DNA of 64,000 nt from Gallibacterium melopsittaci (GTDB lineage Bacteria; Pseudomonadota; Gammaproteobacteria; Enterobacterales; Pasteurellaceae), in NCBI RefSeq assembly GCF_042433085.1, contig NZ_JBHLWA010000024.1, positions 54,895 through 118,894 on the forward strand, written 5' to 3'. Both the position numbers and the translations under genes were made by a program. Positions 51,798-61,004 of this stretch are shown here, piece after piece (positions within the stretch are counted from its first letter, which is position 1; each line of letters begins with the position of its first letter). Under the pieces are notes generated by a model. It searched no databases, was not told where the DNA came from, and saw nothing but the letters and a program-made list of their open reading frames with translations.

Positions 51798-51811
51798 TTG
51801 ATCATTATCAG
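51798..51811. promoter_or_regulatory. FNR-like site
   Basis: TTGATCATTATCAG matches the FNR consensus TTGAT-N4-ATCAA at nine of ten positions. It lies in the 347-bp region between the divergent SulP gene (start 51699) and the alcohol dehydrogenase (start 52047). The rest of this region shows no gene. Anaerobic control of the dehydrogenase is a reasonable inference. Confidence 0.5.
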
Positions 51812-52046
51812 CTAACTTGTCTAAATCCAGAAAATAGTATTTTTTTATAAGGATTGTTTGGCGATAAATTAAGGATAGTTTCGAGCTAAAAAGTATTAGA
51901 TATAACTATTTGTGAGTAGTAGAATGAATTATATTAAGCATATATTAATCTTTACTTAAAGCTGTGTAATTTTAAGTGATTAAAAAATGAAGCGTATTTT
52001 TATGATACGTGCTTATGTCAAAAACAAACTAAGGAGGTTTGTGTCT

Positions 52047-53204
52047 ATGTCTACTTATTATTTTCTACCTACTCGTAATATTTTTGGTGAAGGTGCAGTA
52101 AATGAAGTAGGGCATTTAATGCTTTCACTTGATGCACATTCAGTAATGATTGTTACAGATAAATTTCTGGCAAAATCTGGTATGGCGGATCAAGTCGTAG
52201 CGATTTTAGCGAAGAGTAATATTAAGGCTGTTATTTTTGATGGGGCAGAACCTAACCCAACGGATAAGAATGTTGAAGCTGGGGTAGATTTTTTTAAACA
52301 TCATGATTGTGAAGGAATTATTTCTCTTGGTGGTGGTTCTTCTCACGACTGTGCAAAAGGGATCGCACTTGTAGCTTCTAACGGTGGCCGTATTCACGAT
52401 TATGAAGGTATTGATAAAGCAACAAAAGATATTATGCCGTTATTAGCGATCAATACTACTGCAGGTACTGCATCTGAAATTACCCGTTTTTGTATCATTA
52501 CTGATACCTCTCATCACGTTAAAATGGCGATTGTTGACTGGCGAGTGACACCAAAAGTTGCGGTGAACGACCCTGAATTAATGAAAGGTATGCCACCATC
52601 ACTTACTGCAGCGACTGGTATGGATGCATTGACCCATGCTATTGAGGCTTATGTTTCCTCTGCTGCAAATCCATTAACTGATGCTGCAGCTTTAAAAGCG
52701 ATTGAAATGATTTATCGTTATTTACCAAAAGCGGTAGCAAACGGTGATTATATGCACGCACGTGACAAAATGGCCTATGCACAATATTTAGCAGGTATTG
52801 CCTTTAATAATGCTTCGCTTGGTTATGTTCATGCAATGGCACACCAATTAGGTGGTTATTACAACCTTCCTCACGGCGTGTGTAATGCTATTTTATTACC
52901 GTATGTCGAAGAATTTAATATTATCGGTAATATGAATCGTTTCCGTGATATTGCAGAAGCTATGGGCATTAATACTGCAAATATGACCACGACTGCTGCT
53001 GCGCAAGCCTGTATTGATGCGATTAAATTAATTAATCGTCAAATTGGTATTCCAGCAAATTTACGAGAACTTGGTGTTAAACCAGAAGATTTTGAAGTCA
53101 TGGCACAAAATGCACAAAAAGATGTTTGCTGTTTAACAAATCCACGCAAAGCAACAACAGCCCAAGTAATTGAAATTTATCGTCGTGCTTATGAAGGGGA
53201 ATAA
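52047..53204 (+). CDS. Iron-containing alcohol dehydrogenase
   Basis: 385 residues from ATG 52047, chosen because AAGGAGG lies nine bases upstream; 20 upstream in-frame codons are unsupported. NAD-binding GGGSSHDCAKGIAL (about 98-111), INTTAGTASEITRF, DALTHAIEAYVS (metal Asp/His) and HAMAHQLGGYYNLPHGVCNAI (metal His residues) define the FucO/YiaY/AdhB family. The reaction is interconversion of an alcohol and aldehyde with NAD(H). The specific substrate is not clear. A terminator follows. Confidence 0.93.
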   Translation: MSTYYFLPTRNIFGEGAVNEVGHLMLSLDAHSVMIVTDKFLAKSGMADQVVAILAKSNIKAVIFDGAEPNPTDKNVEAGVDFFKHHDCEGIISLGGGSSHDCAKGIALVASNGGRIHDYEGIDKATKDIMPLLAINTTAGTASEITRFCIITDTSHHVKMAIVDWRVTPKVAVNDPELMKGMPPSLTAATGMDALTHAIEAYVSSAANPLTDAAALKAIEMIYRYLPKAVANGDYMHARDKMAYAQYLAGIAFNNASLGYVHAMAHQLGGYYNLPHGVCNAILLPYVEEFNIIGNMNRFRDIAEAMGINTANMTTTAAAQACIDAIKLINRQIGIPANLRELGVKPEDFEVMAQNAQKDVCCLTNPRKATTAQVIEIYRRAYEGE

Positions 53205-53231
53205 CCTTTATTGATCAATAGGTTGAAAAGA

Positions 53232-53267
53232 ATAAGGCATCTGCATATTACACAGATGCCTTTATTT
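53232..53267. terminator. Terminator between the alcohol dehydrogenase and accD
   Basis: AAGGCATCTG and CAGATGCCTT flank a 9-base loop and are followed by TATTTTTC. The - strand also shows T-rich sequence just after accD, so it may act both ways. Confidence 0.85.
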
Positions 53268-53273
53268 TTCTTT

Positions 53274-54167
53274 TTATTCTGAAATTTCTTCTAGCACTTC
53301 TGGTGTTTTAAATGGAGAAGGTTGATTAGTTAATTTAGCTAAAATACTGGCTAAAGTTTGACGCATCTCTTTACGATGCACGATCATATCAATCGCCCCT
53401 TTTTCCAATAAGAATTCACTGCGTTGGAAACCTTCTGGGAGCTTTTCACGAACAGTTTGTTCAATGACACGTGGACCAGCAAAACCAATCAAGGCTTTTG
53501 GTTCAGCAATATTAATATCACCAAGCATAGCAAAACTTGCAGAAACTCCGCCTAATGTTGGATCGGTAAGTACTGAAATAAAAGGCACACCTTGTTCACG
53601 CATTTTCGCTAATACTGCACTGGTTTTTGCCATTTGCATTAAGGAAATTAATGCTTCTTGCATTCTTGCACCACCACTGGCAGAGAAACAAACAAATGGA
53701 CAATGATCTTCTAATGCTTTTTCCGCAGCTTTGACAAATTTTGCCCCAACCACTGATCCCATTGAACCACCCATAAAATCAAAGTTTGATGCAGCCGCTA
53801 CAATTGGCATTTCATAGAGCTTGCCAGAAAAAACAATTAATGCATCTTTTTCGCCTGTTTGTTTTTGTGCGGCAGAAAGACGATCTTTATAACGTTTTAA
53901 ATCTTTAAATTTTAAAATATCTTGAGGTTCAAGATCGGCAGCTAATTCTACCGCACTATCTTGATCTAATAATGCTAATAGACGAGTACGTGCATCAATT
54001 CGCATATGATGTCCACATTTTGGACAAACTTCTAAATTACGGCTAAGTTCTTCACTATATAAAACTTGTTCACAGCCTGTACATTTAGTCCAAATCCCTT
54101 CAGGCACGTTCGATTTGCGTGCACCAGAAATTGGGTTTTTATTAAAAATTCTTTCAATCCAGCTCAT
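53274..54167 (-). CDS. accD: Acetyl-CoA carboxylase carboxyltransferase subunit beta
   Basis: 297 residues. The four zinc-ribbon cysteines are C29, C32, C48 and C51 (KCTGCEQ...VCPKCGHH). The crotonase-like carboxyltransferase domain shows VFSGKLYEMPIVAAASNFDFMGGSMGSVVG, SASGGARMQEALISLMQMAKT and PTLGGVSASFAMLGDINIAEP. With AccA it transfers carboxyl from biotin to acetyl-CoA for fatty-acid synthesis. It is 87 bp after truA on the same strand; folC, often adjacent, is not here. Confidence 0.97.
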   Translation of the reverse strand: MSWIERIFNKNPISGARKSNVPEGIWTKCTGCEQVLYSEELSRNLEVCPKCGHHMRIDARTRLLALLDQDSAVELAADLEPQDILKFKDLKRYKDRLSAAQKQTGEKDALIVFSGKLYEMPIVAAASNFDFMGGSMGSVVGAKFVKAAEKALEDHCPFVCFSASGGARMQEALISLMQMAKTSAVLAKMREQGVPFISVLTDPTLGGVSASFAMLGDINIAEPKALIGFAGPRVIEQTVREKLPEGFQRSEFLLEKGAIDMIVHRKEMRQTLASILAKLTNQPSPFKTPEVLEEISE

Positions 54168-54254
54168 ATTTATTTTATCTCCAAGGTTAGGATGATAGCG
54201 AATGCGGCGTTATTAAAGCATAATTTTGATAAATTGAGTATCTTTTCCTGATGT

Positions 54255-55052
54255 TTACTCGATGGAATCTGATAAAAATAGTGGTCCAACAGCATTTTTA
54301 GGTAAGGCAAATTGTGTTGGATAGCGAACCTCAACTAAATATAACCCCGCAGCTTTTGCAGTTGGTGCGGCAAGGGTACGATCTTTTTGTTGGAGTAACC
54401 ATTGAATCCATTCTGGTGATTGTTTACCAGATCCGACCTCTAATAAGCTACCGACAATATTTCTGACCATATGGTGGACAAACGCATTGGCTTGAATATC
54501 GACAATAATATAGTTGCCTTTGCGTGAGACATTTAAATGATGCACATTGCGATTAGGTGATTTTGATTGGCATTGTGCAGCACGAAATGAACTAAAATCA
54601 TTTTCTCCCAATAAAAATTGACCAGCAAGATGCATCTTTTCTGCATCAAGCGGTTGATGATAATGGGTAATACCTGTGGCTAAAATAGCAGGGCGTTGAG
54701 TATGATTATAAATAATGTATCGATAACGACGTGAAAGCGCACTAAAACGTGCATGAAAATCTTCAGGTACTTCCGTTGCCCAACTAACCGCAATATCTGG
54801 CGGTAAATGGACATTGGTACCAAATGTCCACGCCTGTGTTGGACGAATTGCATTGGTAGTAAAATGAATCACTTGTCCAGTGGCATGTACGCCAGCATCA
54901 GTTCGTCCAGCACAAAAAATTTCAATCGGTTCATTGGCTACAATACTTAATGCACGTTCAATTTCACCTTGGATACTTTGTACAGCTTGTTGTTTTTGCC
55001 AACCAAAATAACGAGAACCATCGTAAGTAATGCCGAGTGCAATTTTTTTCAT
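54255..55052 (-). CDS. truA: tRNA pseudouridine(38-40) synthase TruA
   Basis: 265 residues. KIALGITYDGSRYFGWQKQ near the start, CAGRTDAGVHATGQVIHF with the catalytic Asp (about residue 52), SFRAAQCQSKSPNR and FVHHMVRNIVGSLLEVG are the TruA signatures. It modifies U38-U40 in the anticodon stem of many tRNAs. It is upstream of accD, a common order. Confidence 0.97.
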   Translation of the reverse strand: MKKIALGITYDGSRYFGWQKQQAVQSIQGEIERALSIVANEPIEIFCAGRTDAGVHATGQVIHFTTNAIRPTQAWTFGTNVHLPPDIAVSWATEVPEDFHARFSALSRRYRYIIYNHTQRPAILATGITHYHQPLDAEKMHLAGQFLLGENDFSSFRAAQCQSKSPNRNVHHLNVSRKGNYIIVDIQANAFVHHMVRNIVGSLLEVGSGKQSPEWIQWLLQQKDRTLAAPTAKAAGLYLVEVRYPTQFALPKNAVGPLFLSDSIE

Positions 55053-55082
55053 ATATTTAATTAGGAAATGAGTTTTTTAGAT

Positions 55083-55117
55083 AAAAAAACACCAACAGAA
55101 ATGTTGGTGTCTTTTTA
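55083..55117 (-). terminator. Intrinsic terminator of rplY
   Basis: ACACCAACA and TGTTGGTGT flank GAAA, with a T7 run on the - strand. It lies 13 bp after rplY and before the truA promoter region. Confidence 0.88.
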
Positions 55118-55129
55118 AACAACATTGAA

Positions 55130-55414
55130 TTAAACGCGTTTGAAGTCAATGTGAAGAAGTTTTGGTTTGAAGTGGTGACGTTGCATTGCTTGTACTTTTA
55201 CAGCAACTTCTTTACCGTCGATAACCAAAGTAATGACTTCAGAATAGAAGTTATCTTGAACTTGAGCGTTATTTAATTCATCGTGATTTAAAACGATTGA
55301 TACTGGTGCTTCTTCACCGCCATAAACGATGGCAGGAATTTGACCATTTCTACGCAAGCGGCGGCTCGCACCCTTTCCTTGCGCTTGACGAACTTCAGCG
55401 TTAAATTTAAACAT
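55130..55414 (-). CDS. rplY: Ribosomal protein L25
   Basis: 94 residues. The short L25 form (94-95 in enterics) binds 5S rRNA. FKFNAEVRQAQGKGASRRLRRNGQIPAIVYGG is the diagnostic N-terminal half. KVQAMQRHHFKPKLLHIDFKRV is the typical end. No ribosomal-protein neighbours, as expected for rplY. The 331 bp to the DedA gene hold both promoters and small stem-loops (for example AACCTAAAAAGGTT), but no further gene. Confidence 0.97.
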   Translation of the reverse strand: MFKFNAEVRQAQGKGASRRLRRNGQIPAIVYGGEEAPVSIVLNHDELNNAQVQDNFYSEVITLVIDGKEVAVKVQAMQRHHFKPKLLHIDFKRV

Positions 55415-55745
55415 TTTTATATCTCTATTTAGTTAACCTAAAAAGGTTGTTAAACAAAACAAGCTACAGGCGACCCAGCAGCTTGACGAAAACAAGTACT
55501 GAAAAAATCAGCTAGAGCATTATAGATAAACAGATTAAAAATGCAATATTTTTATCTGCTACACAGAGATTTCTCTAGGAGAAGTGATAATTTTTCTAGG
55601 ATAAAAAGAAATTTTTGTTATCTACATCAATAATTGAAATATTTTAAGTAGTAATTCCATGTTAAAGAAGGCAAAATAACATTTTGAAAAAGGGTAACCT
55701 CAATAATTTTTGGCAGAAATTTGTATTTTTATTTGGAAGTTTGTT

Positions 55746-56339
55746 GTGCAATTATTAGTTGAATTTTTTAGTAATTATGGCTATTTCGCCGTTTTATTTG
55801 TATTAATTATTTGTGGGTTTGGCGTACCAATTCCAGAAGATATTACGCTAGTTTCTGGAGGCATTATTGCTGGGTTAGGTTATGCCAATCCACATATTAT
55901 GTTAATCGTTAGTATGGTAGGAGTATTGTTTGGCGATAGTACGATGTATTGGCTTGGTAGAGTTTATGGCGTGAAGATTTTACGCTTTCGTCCATTGCGT
56001 CGTATTTTGAAACCAAAAACAATGCGAGCAGTACGTGAGAAATTTGATCGTTATGGTAATCGAGTTTTATTTATTGCACGTTTTTTACCTGGACTAAGAG
56101 CACCTATCTATATGGTAGCAGGGATTACTCGACGTATTAGTTACGTTAGATTTGTGTTGTTAGATTTTTGTGCTGCAATTATTTCTGTACCGGTGTGGAT
56201 CTATTTAGGTTATCACGGTGCTCATAATATTGATTGGATAAAAGAACAAATTAGTAAAGGACAAACAGGGATTTATATCTTATTAGGTTTGTTAGCTCTC
56301 TATTTAGCTTTCCATTATTTCCGTAAAAAACGTCAATAA
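55746..56339 (+). CDS. DedA family membrane protein
   Basis: 197 residues from GTG 55746, chosen because GGAAG lies six bases upstream; a TTG at 55710 would add 12 residues. SNYGYFAVLFVLIICGFGVPIPEDITLVSGGIIAG, GVLFGDSTMYWLGRVYG and ARFLPGLRAPIYMVAGITR are the conserved DedA (SNARE-associated) motifs, with about five membrane segments. DedA proteins act in envelope homeostasis and undecaprenyl-phosphate flipping in some species. The exact paralog is not assigned. Confidence 0.85.
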   Translation: MQLLVEFFSNYGYFAVLFVLIICGFGVPIPEDITLVSGGIIAGLGYANPHIMLIVSMVGVLFGDSTMYWLGRVYGVKILRFRPLRRILKPKTMRAVREKFDRYGNRVLFIARFLPGLRAPIYMVAGITRRISYVRFVLLDFCAAIISVPVWIYLGYHGAHNIDWIKEQISKGQTGIYILLGLLALYLAFHYFRKKRQ

Positions 56340-56348
56340 TCATTTCTT

Positions 56349-56381
56349 TAGGGCATTTAATCGTTAGGTTAAATGCCTTTA
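56349..56381 (+). terminator. Probable terminator after the DedA gene
   Basis: GGGCATTTAA and TTAAATGCC(T) flank an 8-base loop and are followed by TTTAATGG. The T-tract is short, so moderate confidence. Confidence 0.6.
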
Positions 56382-56531
56382 ATGGATATCTGAATTATCC
56401 ATAAGTTGTAATTGTAGGCACGATAGATCATTTTCTTCATAATAAATCCTCGAAAAATTGTGTTAGCTCAAATTCTAGTAATCAGAACTCCTTTATAATT
56501 CGTGGCAGTTTTTTTATAAAGGGAAGAAATA

Positions 56532-57266
56532 ATGAGTTGTTTTTTTGTAACGGGTACGGATACGAACGTTGGGAAAACAGTTGTCAGTCGTGCAATTATT
56601 CAGGCTTTACAAGCAAAGGGTGTAAAAATTGTTGGGTATAAGCCCATTGCCTGTGGAGAAGAAGATAGTATCTATACTGAAGTATTGAAAGAGGAACTTG
56701 AGGCGGATCATTCGGAAGATAATAAAGATGTTAAAACATTGATGGAAAGTACGAATGAATCGGTAACATATCAAGAAGTCAATAGTTATACCTTTACTGA
56801 AAGTAGTGTGCCAGTATTAGCAGCATTAGATGAAGTCAATAATATTGATATTGATAAAATTAATCGAGATCTTGCACATTTAACCTCTCGTTATCAATCC
56901 GTATTGGTAGAGGGAACATATGGCTGGTTAACACCGATGAATCGTGATGTGACTTTTGATAAATGGGTACAAGAACATAAAATGCCTGTGGTTTTAGTAG
57001 TGGGAATTAAAGAGGGATGTGTGAATCATGCCTTATTAACAGCACAATCGATTATTGCAGCAGGTGTTCCATTAATTGGTTGGGTGGCGAACCGAATCAA
57101 TCCTTGTTTACGGCATTATGCTGAAATTATCAAATTATTACATCAAGTGATAGATGCACCATTATTAGGTGAAATTCCTTATGTACATCGTCCAGAACAA
57201 CAAGAATTAGGTCATTTTATTACTAATCTTGATCGTTTAACTTATTTGAAAACAGAGATTTGTTAA
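56532..57266 (+). CDS. Dethiobiotin synthetase homologue (BioD2/YnfK type)
   Basis: 244 residues. The N-terminal CFFVTGTDTNVGKTVVSRAI (3-22) is the BioD P-loop, GYKPIACG holds the substrate-binding Lys, and VEGTYGWLTPMN replaces the usual E-G-(A/T)-G-G-W. LIGWVANRINP is as in YnfK. An acidic stretch (about 45-80) is inserted after the Lys motif. BioD forms dethiobiotin from diaminopelargonate, CO2 and ATP. No other bio gene is near. The changed GGW (here YGW) and the insertion leave activity uncertain. AAAGGGAAGAA precedes the ATG and a terminator follows. Confidence 0.85.
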   Translation: MSCFFVTGTDTNVGKTVVSRAIIQALQAKGVKIVGYKPIACGEEDSIYTEVLKEELEADHSEDNKDVKTLMESTNESVTYQEVNSYTFTESSVPVLAALDEVNNIDIDKINRDLAHLTSRYQSVLVEGTYGWLTPMNRDVTFDKWVQEHKMPVVLVVGIKEGCVNHALLTAQSIIAAGVPLIGWVANRINPCLRHYAEIIKLLHQVIDAPLLGEIPYVHRPEQQELGHFITNLDRLTYLKTEIC

Positions 57267-57270
57267 CCTT

Positions 57271-57295
57271 AAAAGCCTCGATTGAGGCTTTTTTT
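57271..57295 (+). terminator. Intrinsic terminator after the bioD-like gene
   Basis: AAAGCCTC and GAGGCTTT with a GATT loop and a T7 run, 5 bp after the stop. Confidence 0.88.
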
Positions 57296-57311
57296 AATCT
57301 CTCTATTGAAA

Positions 57312-57326
57312 TGAGAATTGTTATCA
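57312..57326 (+). promoter_or_regulatory. Fur box upstream of the fhuCDB-like operon
   Basis: TGAGAATTGTTATCA fits TGATAAT-N-ATTATCA except at two of fourteen defined positions. It lies 47 bp before the chosen ABC ATPase start. Iron repression of the whole operon is likely. Confidence 0.7.
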
Positions 57327-57372
57327 CATAAAATTCGCCAGCTTTATTATGGAGAATAGTGTTAGGTGGATT

Positions 57373-58140
57373 GTGTTTGAATTAAATGCCGTTTCATTTT
57401 CAATTGCAGAGAAAGTATTACTACAATCAATTTCATTGCAATTTTCGACTGGGAAAATTTATGGAATTATTGGTCCAAATGGTTCAGGAAAATCCACGCT
57501 AATTAAATTACTCGCTCGCCAACAGTCCGCCTCTAGTGGGCAGTTATTGTTTAATCAACGCCCAGTTGCATATTGGAAACCACGAGAGTTCGCACAACAA
57601 GTTGCTTATTTACCACAGCACCTACCACAAGCTAGCCATCTAAAAGTTAAAGAGTTACTACAAATGGGACGTTATGCTTGGCAAGGTTTGTTAGGTCGTC
57701 ATTCAGAAAAGGATCAACAAGCAATAACTGAAGCATTACAACGTACTAATATGCAGCGTTATGCAGATCAATTAGTGGATACATTATCTGGTGGTGAACG
57801 TTCACGAGCTTGGTTGGCGATGTTACTGGCACAACAAAGTCGCTTTTTATTGCTGGATGAACCGCTTGCTGCATTAGATATTGCGCATCAAGTGGAAGTG
57901 ATGCAATTAATTCAACAACTCACACAACAGCTTCAAATTGGTGTGGTGATTGTTATCCACGATATTAATCTGGCAGCACGGTTTTGTGATCAACTGATCG
58001 CCTTGCAAAATGGACAATTATTAATGCAAGGAACACCACAAACGTTAATGACTAATACACAGCTTAAAAAAATTTACCACATTGATTTAAATGTGATTTC
58101 TCATCCATCAGTAGCTGATACCCCAGTTGCATTTTATTAG
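57373..58140 (+). CDS. Iron-siderophore ABC transporter ATPase (FhuC-like)
   Basis: 255 residues from GTG 57373 (VFELNAVSFS), chosen because AGGTGG lies just upstream; ATG 57349 is in frame but lacks a ribosome-binding site. Walker A GPNGSGKST, LSGGERSRAWLAMLLAQQ signature and LLLDEPLAALD Walker B. It energises import of ferric siderophores from the periplasm. It is first in an operon with the FhuD- and FhuB-like genes, the DUF4198 gene and a receptor (gaps of 15, overlap, 27 and 44 bp). Confidence 0.9.
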   Translation: MFELNAVSFSIAEKVLLQSISLQFSTGKIYGIIGPNGSGKSTLIKLLARQQSASSGQLLFNQRPVAYWKPREFAQQVAYLPQHLPQASHLKVKELLQMGRYAWQGLLGRHSEKDQQAITEALQRTNMQRYADQLVDTLSGGERSRAWLAMLLAQQSRFLLLDEPLAALDIAHQVEVMQLIQQLTQQLQIGVVIVIHDINLAARFCDQLIALQNGQLLMQGTPQTLMTNTQLKKIYHIDLNVISHPSVADTPVAFY

Positions 58141-58155
58141 AAGGGAGTATCAGTG

Positions 58156-59037
58156 ATGGAAAGCGTGTTAAAGCGTATTTTGCTTTTATTAAGTCTATTA
58201 ATGGTTCATCTTGGTAGTAGTGCAAATTCTAACCAATTACGTTTGGCTTCATTAGATTGGACAGTAAGTGAAACCTTAATTGCATTATCTAATGCACCGA
58301 TTGCGGTAGGTGATGCACAAAGTTATCGTCAATGGGTCGTTATTCCAGAGTTGCCTTCTGAAACAGTCGATTTAGGATCGCGTTTGATGCCTAATCGTGA
58401 ATTATTAGTTACATTGCAACTAGATAAGTTTATCAATAGTTCAATGTATGCCAGTTTAACGCCAATATTGGCAACGTATGTTGGGCAAGACAATGTCATC
58501 ATTGTTGATTTTTATCGCACAGGAAGTATTTGGCAAAATCAACTTGCCGCAACACGCCAAATAGCTGCCTTAATTGGACAACCTGAACGAGGTGAGCAAT
58601 TAATCCAACAAACAGAACAATTATTACAAAAATTAAAGGCACAAATAACTGCGATGACAGCACGCCCAGTCCTAATGGTACAGTTTGATGATGCACGACA
58701 CTTACGGGTATATGGTGAAAATAGCTTGTTAGGTGCTGTTGCGATGAAATTAGGATTGCAGAATGCGTGGCAAGCTCCTGTTGGTATTTGGGGGACTAGC
58801 ACAATTGATATTCATCAGTTAGCACAATTAGCAAAAAATAGCCGTTTAGTAGTAATAAAACCTTACCCAATTAATGTACCGACAGCACTGGCACATAATA
58901 GCTTATGGCAACGTTTACCAATGGCAAAAGATCCAATTGTACTTCCAACCATTTGGACATTTGGTGGTTTACCTTCCGCACAACGTTTTGCACTGGCGTT
59001 AACCCAAGCATTACAGCAAGGAGGTGAAGCATGGTAA
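58156..59037 (+). CDS. Iron-siderophore periplasmic binding protein (FhuD-like)
   Basis: 293 residues from ATG 58156 (GGGAG upstream; GTG 58153 is one codon earlier). A signal peptide (KRILLLLSLLMVHLGSSA) precedes the cluster-A-2 type fold. RLASLDWTVSETLIALSNAPIAVGD near the start, MPNRELLVTLQLDKFINSS and APVGIWGTSTIDIHQLAQL are FhuD-type blocks. It delivers a ferric hydroxamate or related siderophore to the permease. Its 3' end overlaps the permease start by 7 bp. Confidence 0.85.
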   Translation: MESVLKRILLLLSLLMVHLGSSANSNQLRLASLDWTVSETLIALSNAPIAVGDAQSYRQWVVIPELPSETVDLGSRLMPNRELLVTLQLDKFINSSMYASLTPILATYVGQDNVIIVDFYRTGSIWQNQLAATRQIAALIGQPERGEQLIQQTEQLLQKLKAQITAMTARPVLMVQFDDARHLRVYGENSLLGAVAMKLGLQNAWQAPVGIWGTSTIDIHQLAQLAKNSRLVVIKPYPINVPTALAHNSLWQRLPMAKDPIVLPTIWTFGGLPSAQRFALALTQALQQGGEAW

Positions 59038-60977
59038 AGCGTAAATTTATTGTCTGGAATAGTTGCTTACTACTGATAGCCATATTGCTTATTTTAGGAC
59101 TATTTGCATTGCAATTACCGCAGCAGGATAGTGCAATAGAGGTTAAATCGTTGGCATGGTTATTGATCCAAAACTATACCTTACCACGAATGATCATGGC
59201 AATTCTTGCTGGTATAGCACTTGGTTTAGCAAGTTTATTGCTACAACAAATTGTTAATAATCCGTTAGCTTCAGATAGTACATTAGGTGTAGGGAGTGGT
59301 GCACAATTCTTGCTGTTTATTGCCACATTATTTGTACCTCATTTACTCTCTTGGGGGACAACGATAATTGCTTTTTTAGGGGCTCTGCTTGCGTTAGTTA
59401 CCGTTTTTCTATTAGCGTGGCGACAAACTTTATCGCCGTTATTGCTTATTTTGGCAGGGTTAGTTGTCAATCTCTATTTTGGTGCAATCAGTGCCACACT
59501 TATGTTGTTTTATCCAGAAGAATCGCGCGGTTTAATGATCTGGGGTGCAGGATCATTAGTACAGGAAAGTTGGCTTGATAGTTGGCAACTATTTGGATTA
59601 TTACTGCCAGCAATATTGTTATTGGCAATATTACAACGTCCATTAGCAATTTTAGGCTTAAACGAAAGTAATGCTAAAAGTTTAGGAGTATCAGTACAAA
59701 AAGTACGTGTTATTGGGTTATTGTTAGCCGCTTATTTAGTTGCGATTGTGGTAAGTCGAGTCGGAATGCTCGGGTTTATTGGTTTTATTGCTGCTGCATT
59801 AAGTCGCCAATTAGGTATTCGCACATTTAAAATGCAAATGCTGCAAACTGCTTATCTTGCAGCAATGCTATTACTCATCACTGATCTCATTTTGCAGCTT
59901 TTATTAGAATATTATCAGCTAAATTTACCAACAGGTGCAGTAACTTCGCTTATTGGAACACCACTATTACTTTGGTTGATGTTTAAATATTTACCACAAG
60001 GACGGCATCTACAAACCACACATTCTCATTCTGATGTTCGTCTGCCACAGCGTCATTATGCTTGGATAATTTTATTTGCGTTATTGTTAGTATTGATATT
60101 AGCATTAACTGTGGGACGTAGTGATGAAGGCTGGCAGGTTAGTTGGCAACAATCACTGCTTACGTTACGTTATCCTCGTCTCAGTTATGCCTTTGTTGCA
60201 GGTGTGTTATTAGCGTTAGCTGGCGTATTATTACAACGTATCAGTTTTAATGCCATGGCAAGTCCTGAATTATTAGGGATTACATCAGGTGTTAGTTTTG
60301 GGGTATTAGTGGTTATTTTTCTATTTGCCCAAGCGAATATTGTGGATTTTTGGATCGCTGGTGTGATTGGTGCATTAATTGTTTTGTGCCTACTTATTGG
60401 TTTAAATCACCGTTCGGGCATGTTAGCTGAACGTATATTACTGACAGGTATGAGTTTAACGGCGTTGTTTGATGCAGTACAACGCATCATCTTAGCAAGT
60501 GGTGATTTTCGTTTACAACAATTATTAAGCTGGACATCTGGTTCAACTTACTATGCAGAAAGTTCCTTAGCAGCGTACTTATTACTTGTTGCTACGGTTG
60601 CTATAGTCGCTGCATTACTTATCGCAAAATGGTTAGATTTACTAAGTTTGCAAGCTGTGATGGCACAATCGTTGGGGTTAAATCTTACTTATGTACGTTG
60701 GTGGTTAATTTTATTTAGTGCTGGATTAACGGCAATCGCAACGTTGATGATTGGACCATTAAGTTTTATAGGGCTGCTTGCACCTCATTTTGCAAAATTT
60801 TTAGGCTTTTATCATGCACGTTCACAACTCATTAGTAGTGCATTACTTGGCGGTATTGTGATGGTATTAGCGGATTGGCTAGGACGACAAGTACTTTTTC
60901 CCTATGAAATTCCAGCTGGATTGGTTGCAACCTTGCTGGGCGGAATGTATTTCTTACTGTTGGTCAGAAAGTTGTAA
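59031..60977 (+). CDS. Iron-siderophore permease, fused two-half FhuB type
   Basis: 648 residues, a tandem fusion of two FecCD domains as in FhuB. Each half has about ten membrane segments. Half 1 has YTLPRMIMAILAGIALGLASLLLQQIVNNPLA and GMLGFIGFIAAALSR. Half 2, from about 345, has RYPRLSYAFVAGVLLALAGVLLQR and IGPLSFIGLLAPHFAKFLG. The cytoplasmic loops contact the ATPase. It overlaps the binding-protein gene by 7 bp. The 27-bp gap to the DUF4198 gene suggests the same mRNA. Confidence 0.92.
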   Translation: MVKRKFIVWNSCLLLIAILLILGLFALQLPQQDSAIEVKSLAWLLIQNYTLPRMIMAILAGIALGLASLLLQQIVNNPLASDSTLGVGSGAQFLLFIATLFVPHLLSWGTTIIAFLGALLALVTVFLLAWRQTLSPLLLILAGLVVNLYFGAISATLMLFYPEESRGLMIWGAGSLVQESWLDSWQLFGLLLPAILLLAILQRPLAILGLNESNAKSLGVSVQKVRVIGLLLAAYLVAIVVSRVGMLGFIGFIAAALSRQLGIRTFKMQMLQTAYLAAMLLLITDLILQLLLEYYQLNLPTGAVTSLIGTPLLLWLMFKYLPQGRHLQTTHSHSDVRLPQRHYAWIILFALLLVLILALTVGRSDEGWQVSWQQSLLTLRYPRLSYAFVAGVLLALAGVLLQRISFNAMASPELLGITSGVSFGVLVVIFLFAQANIVDFWIAGVIGALIVLCLLIGLNHRSGMLAERILLTGMSLTALFDAVQRIILASGDFRLQQLLSWTSGSTYYAESSLAAYLLLVATVAIVAALLIAKWLDLLSLQAVMAQSLGLNLTYVRWWLILFSAGLTAIATLMIGPLSFIGLLAPHFAKFLGFYHARSQLISSALLGGIVMVLADWLGRQVLFPYEIPAGLVATLLGGMYFLLLVRKL

Positions 60978-61004
60978 TTTATTTAATCACTACAGGAGTA
61001 AGTT

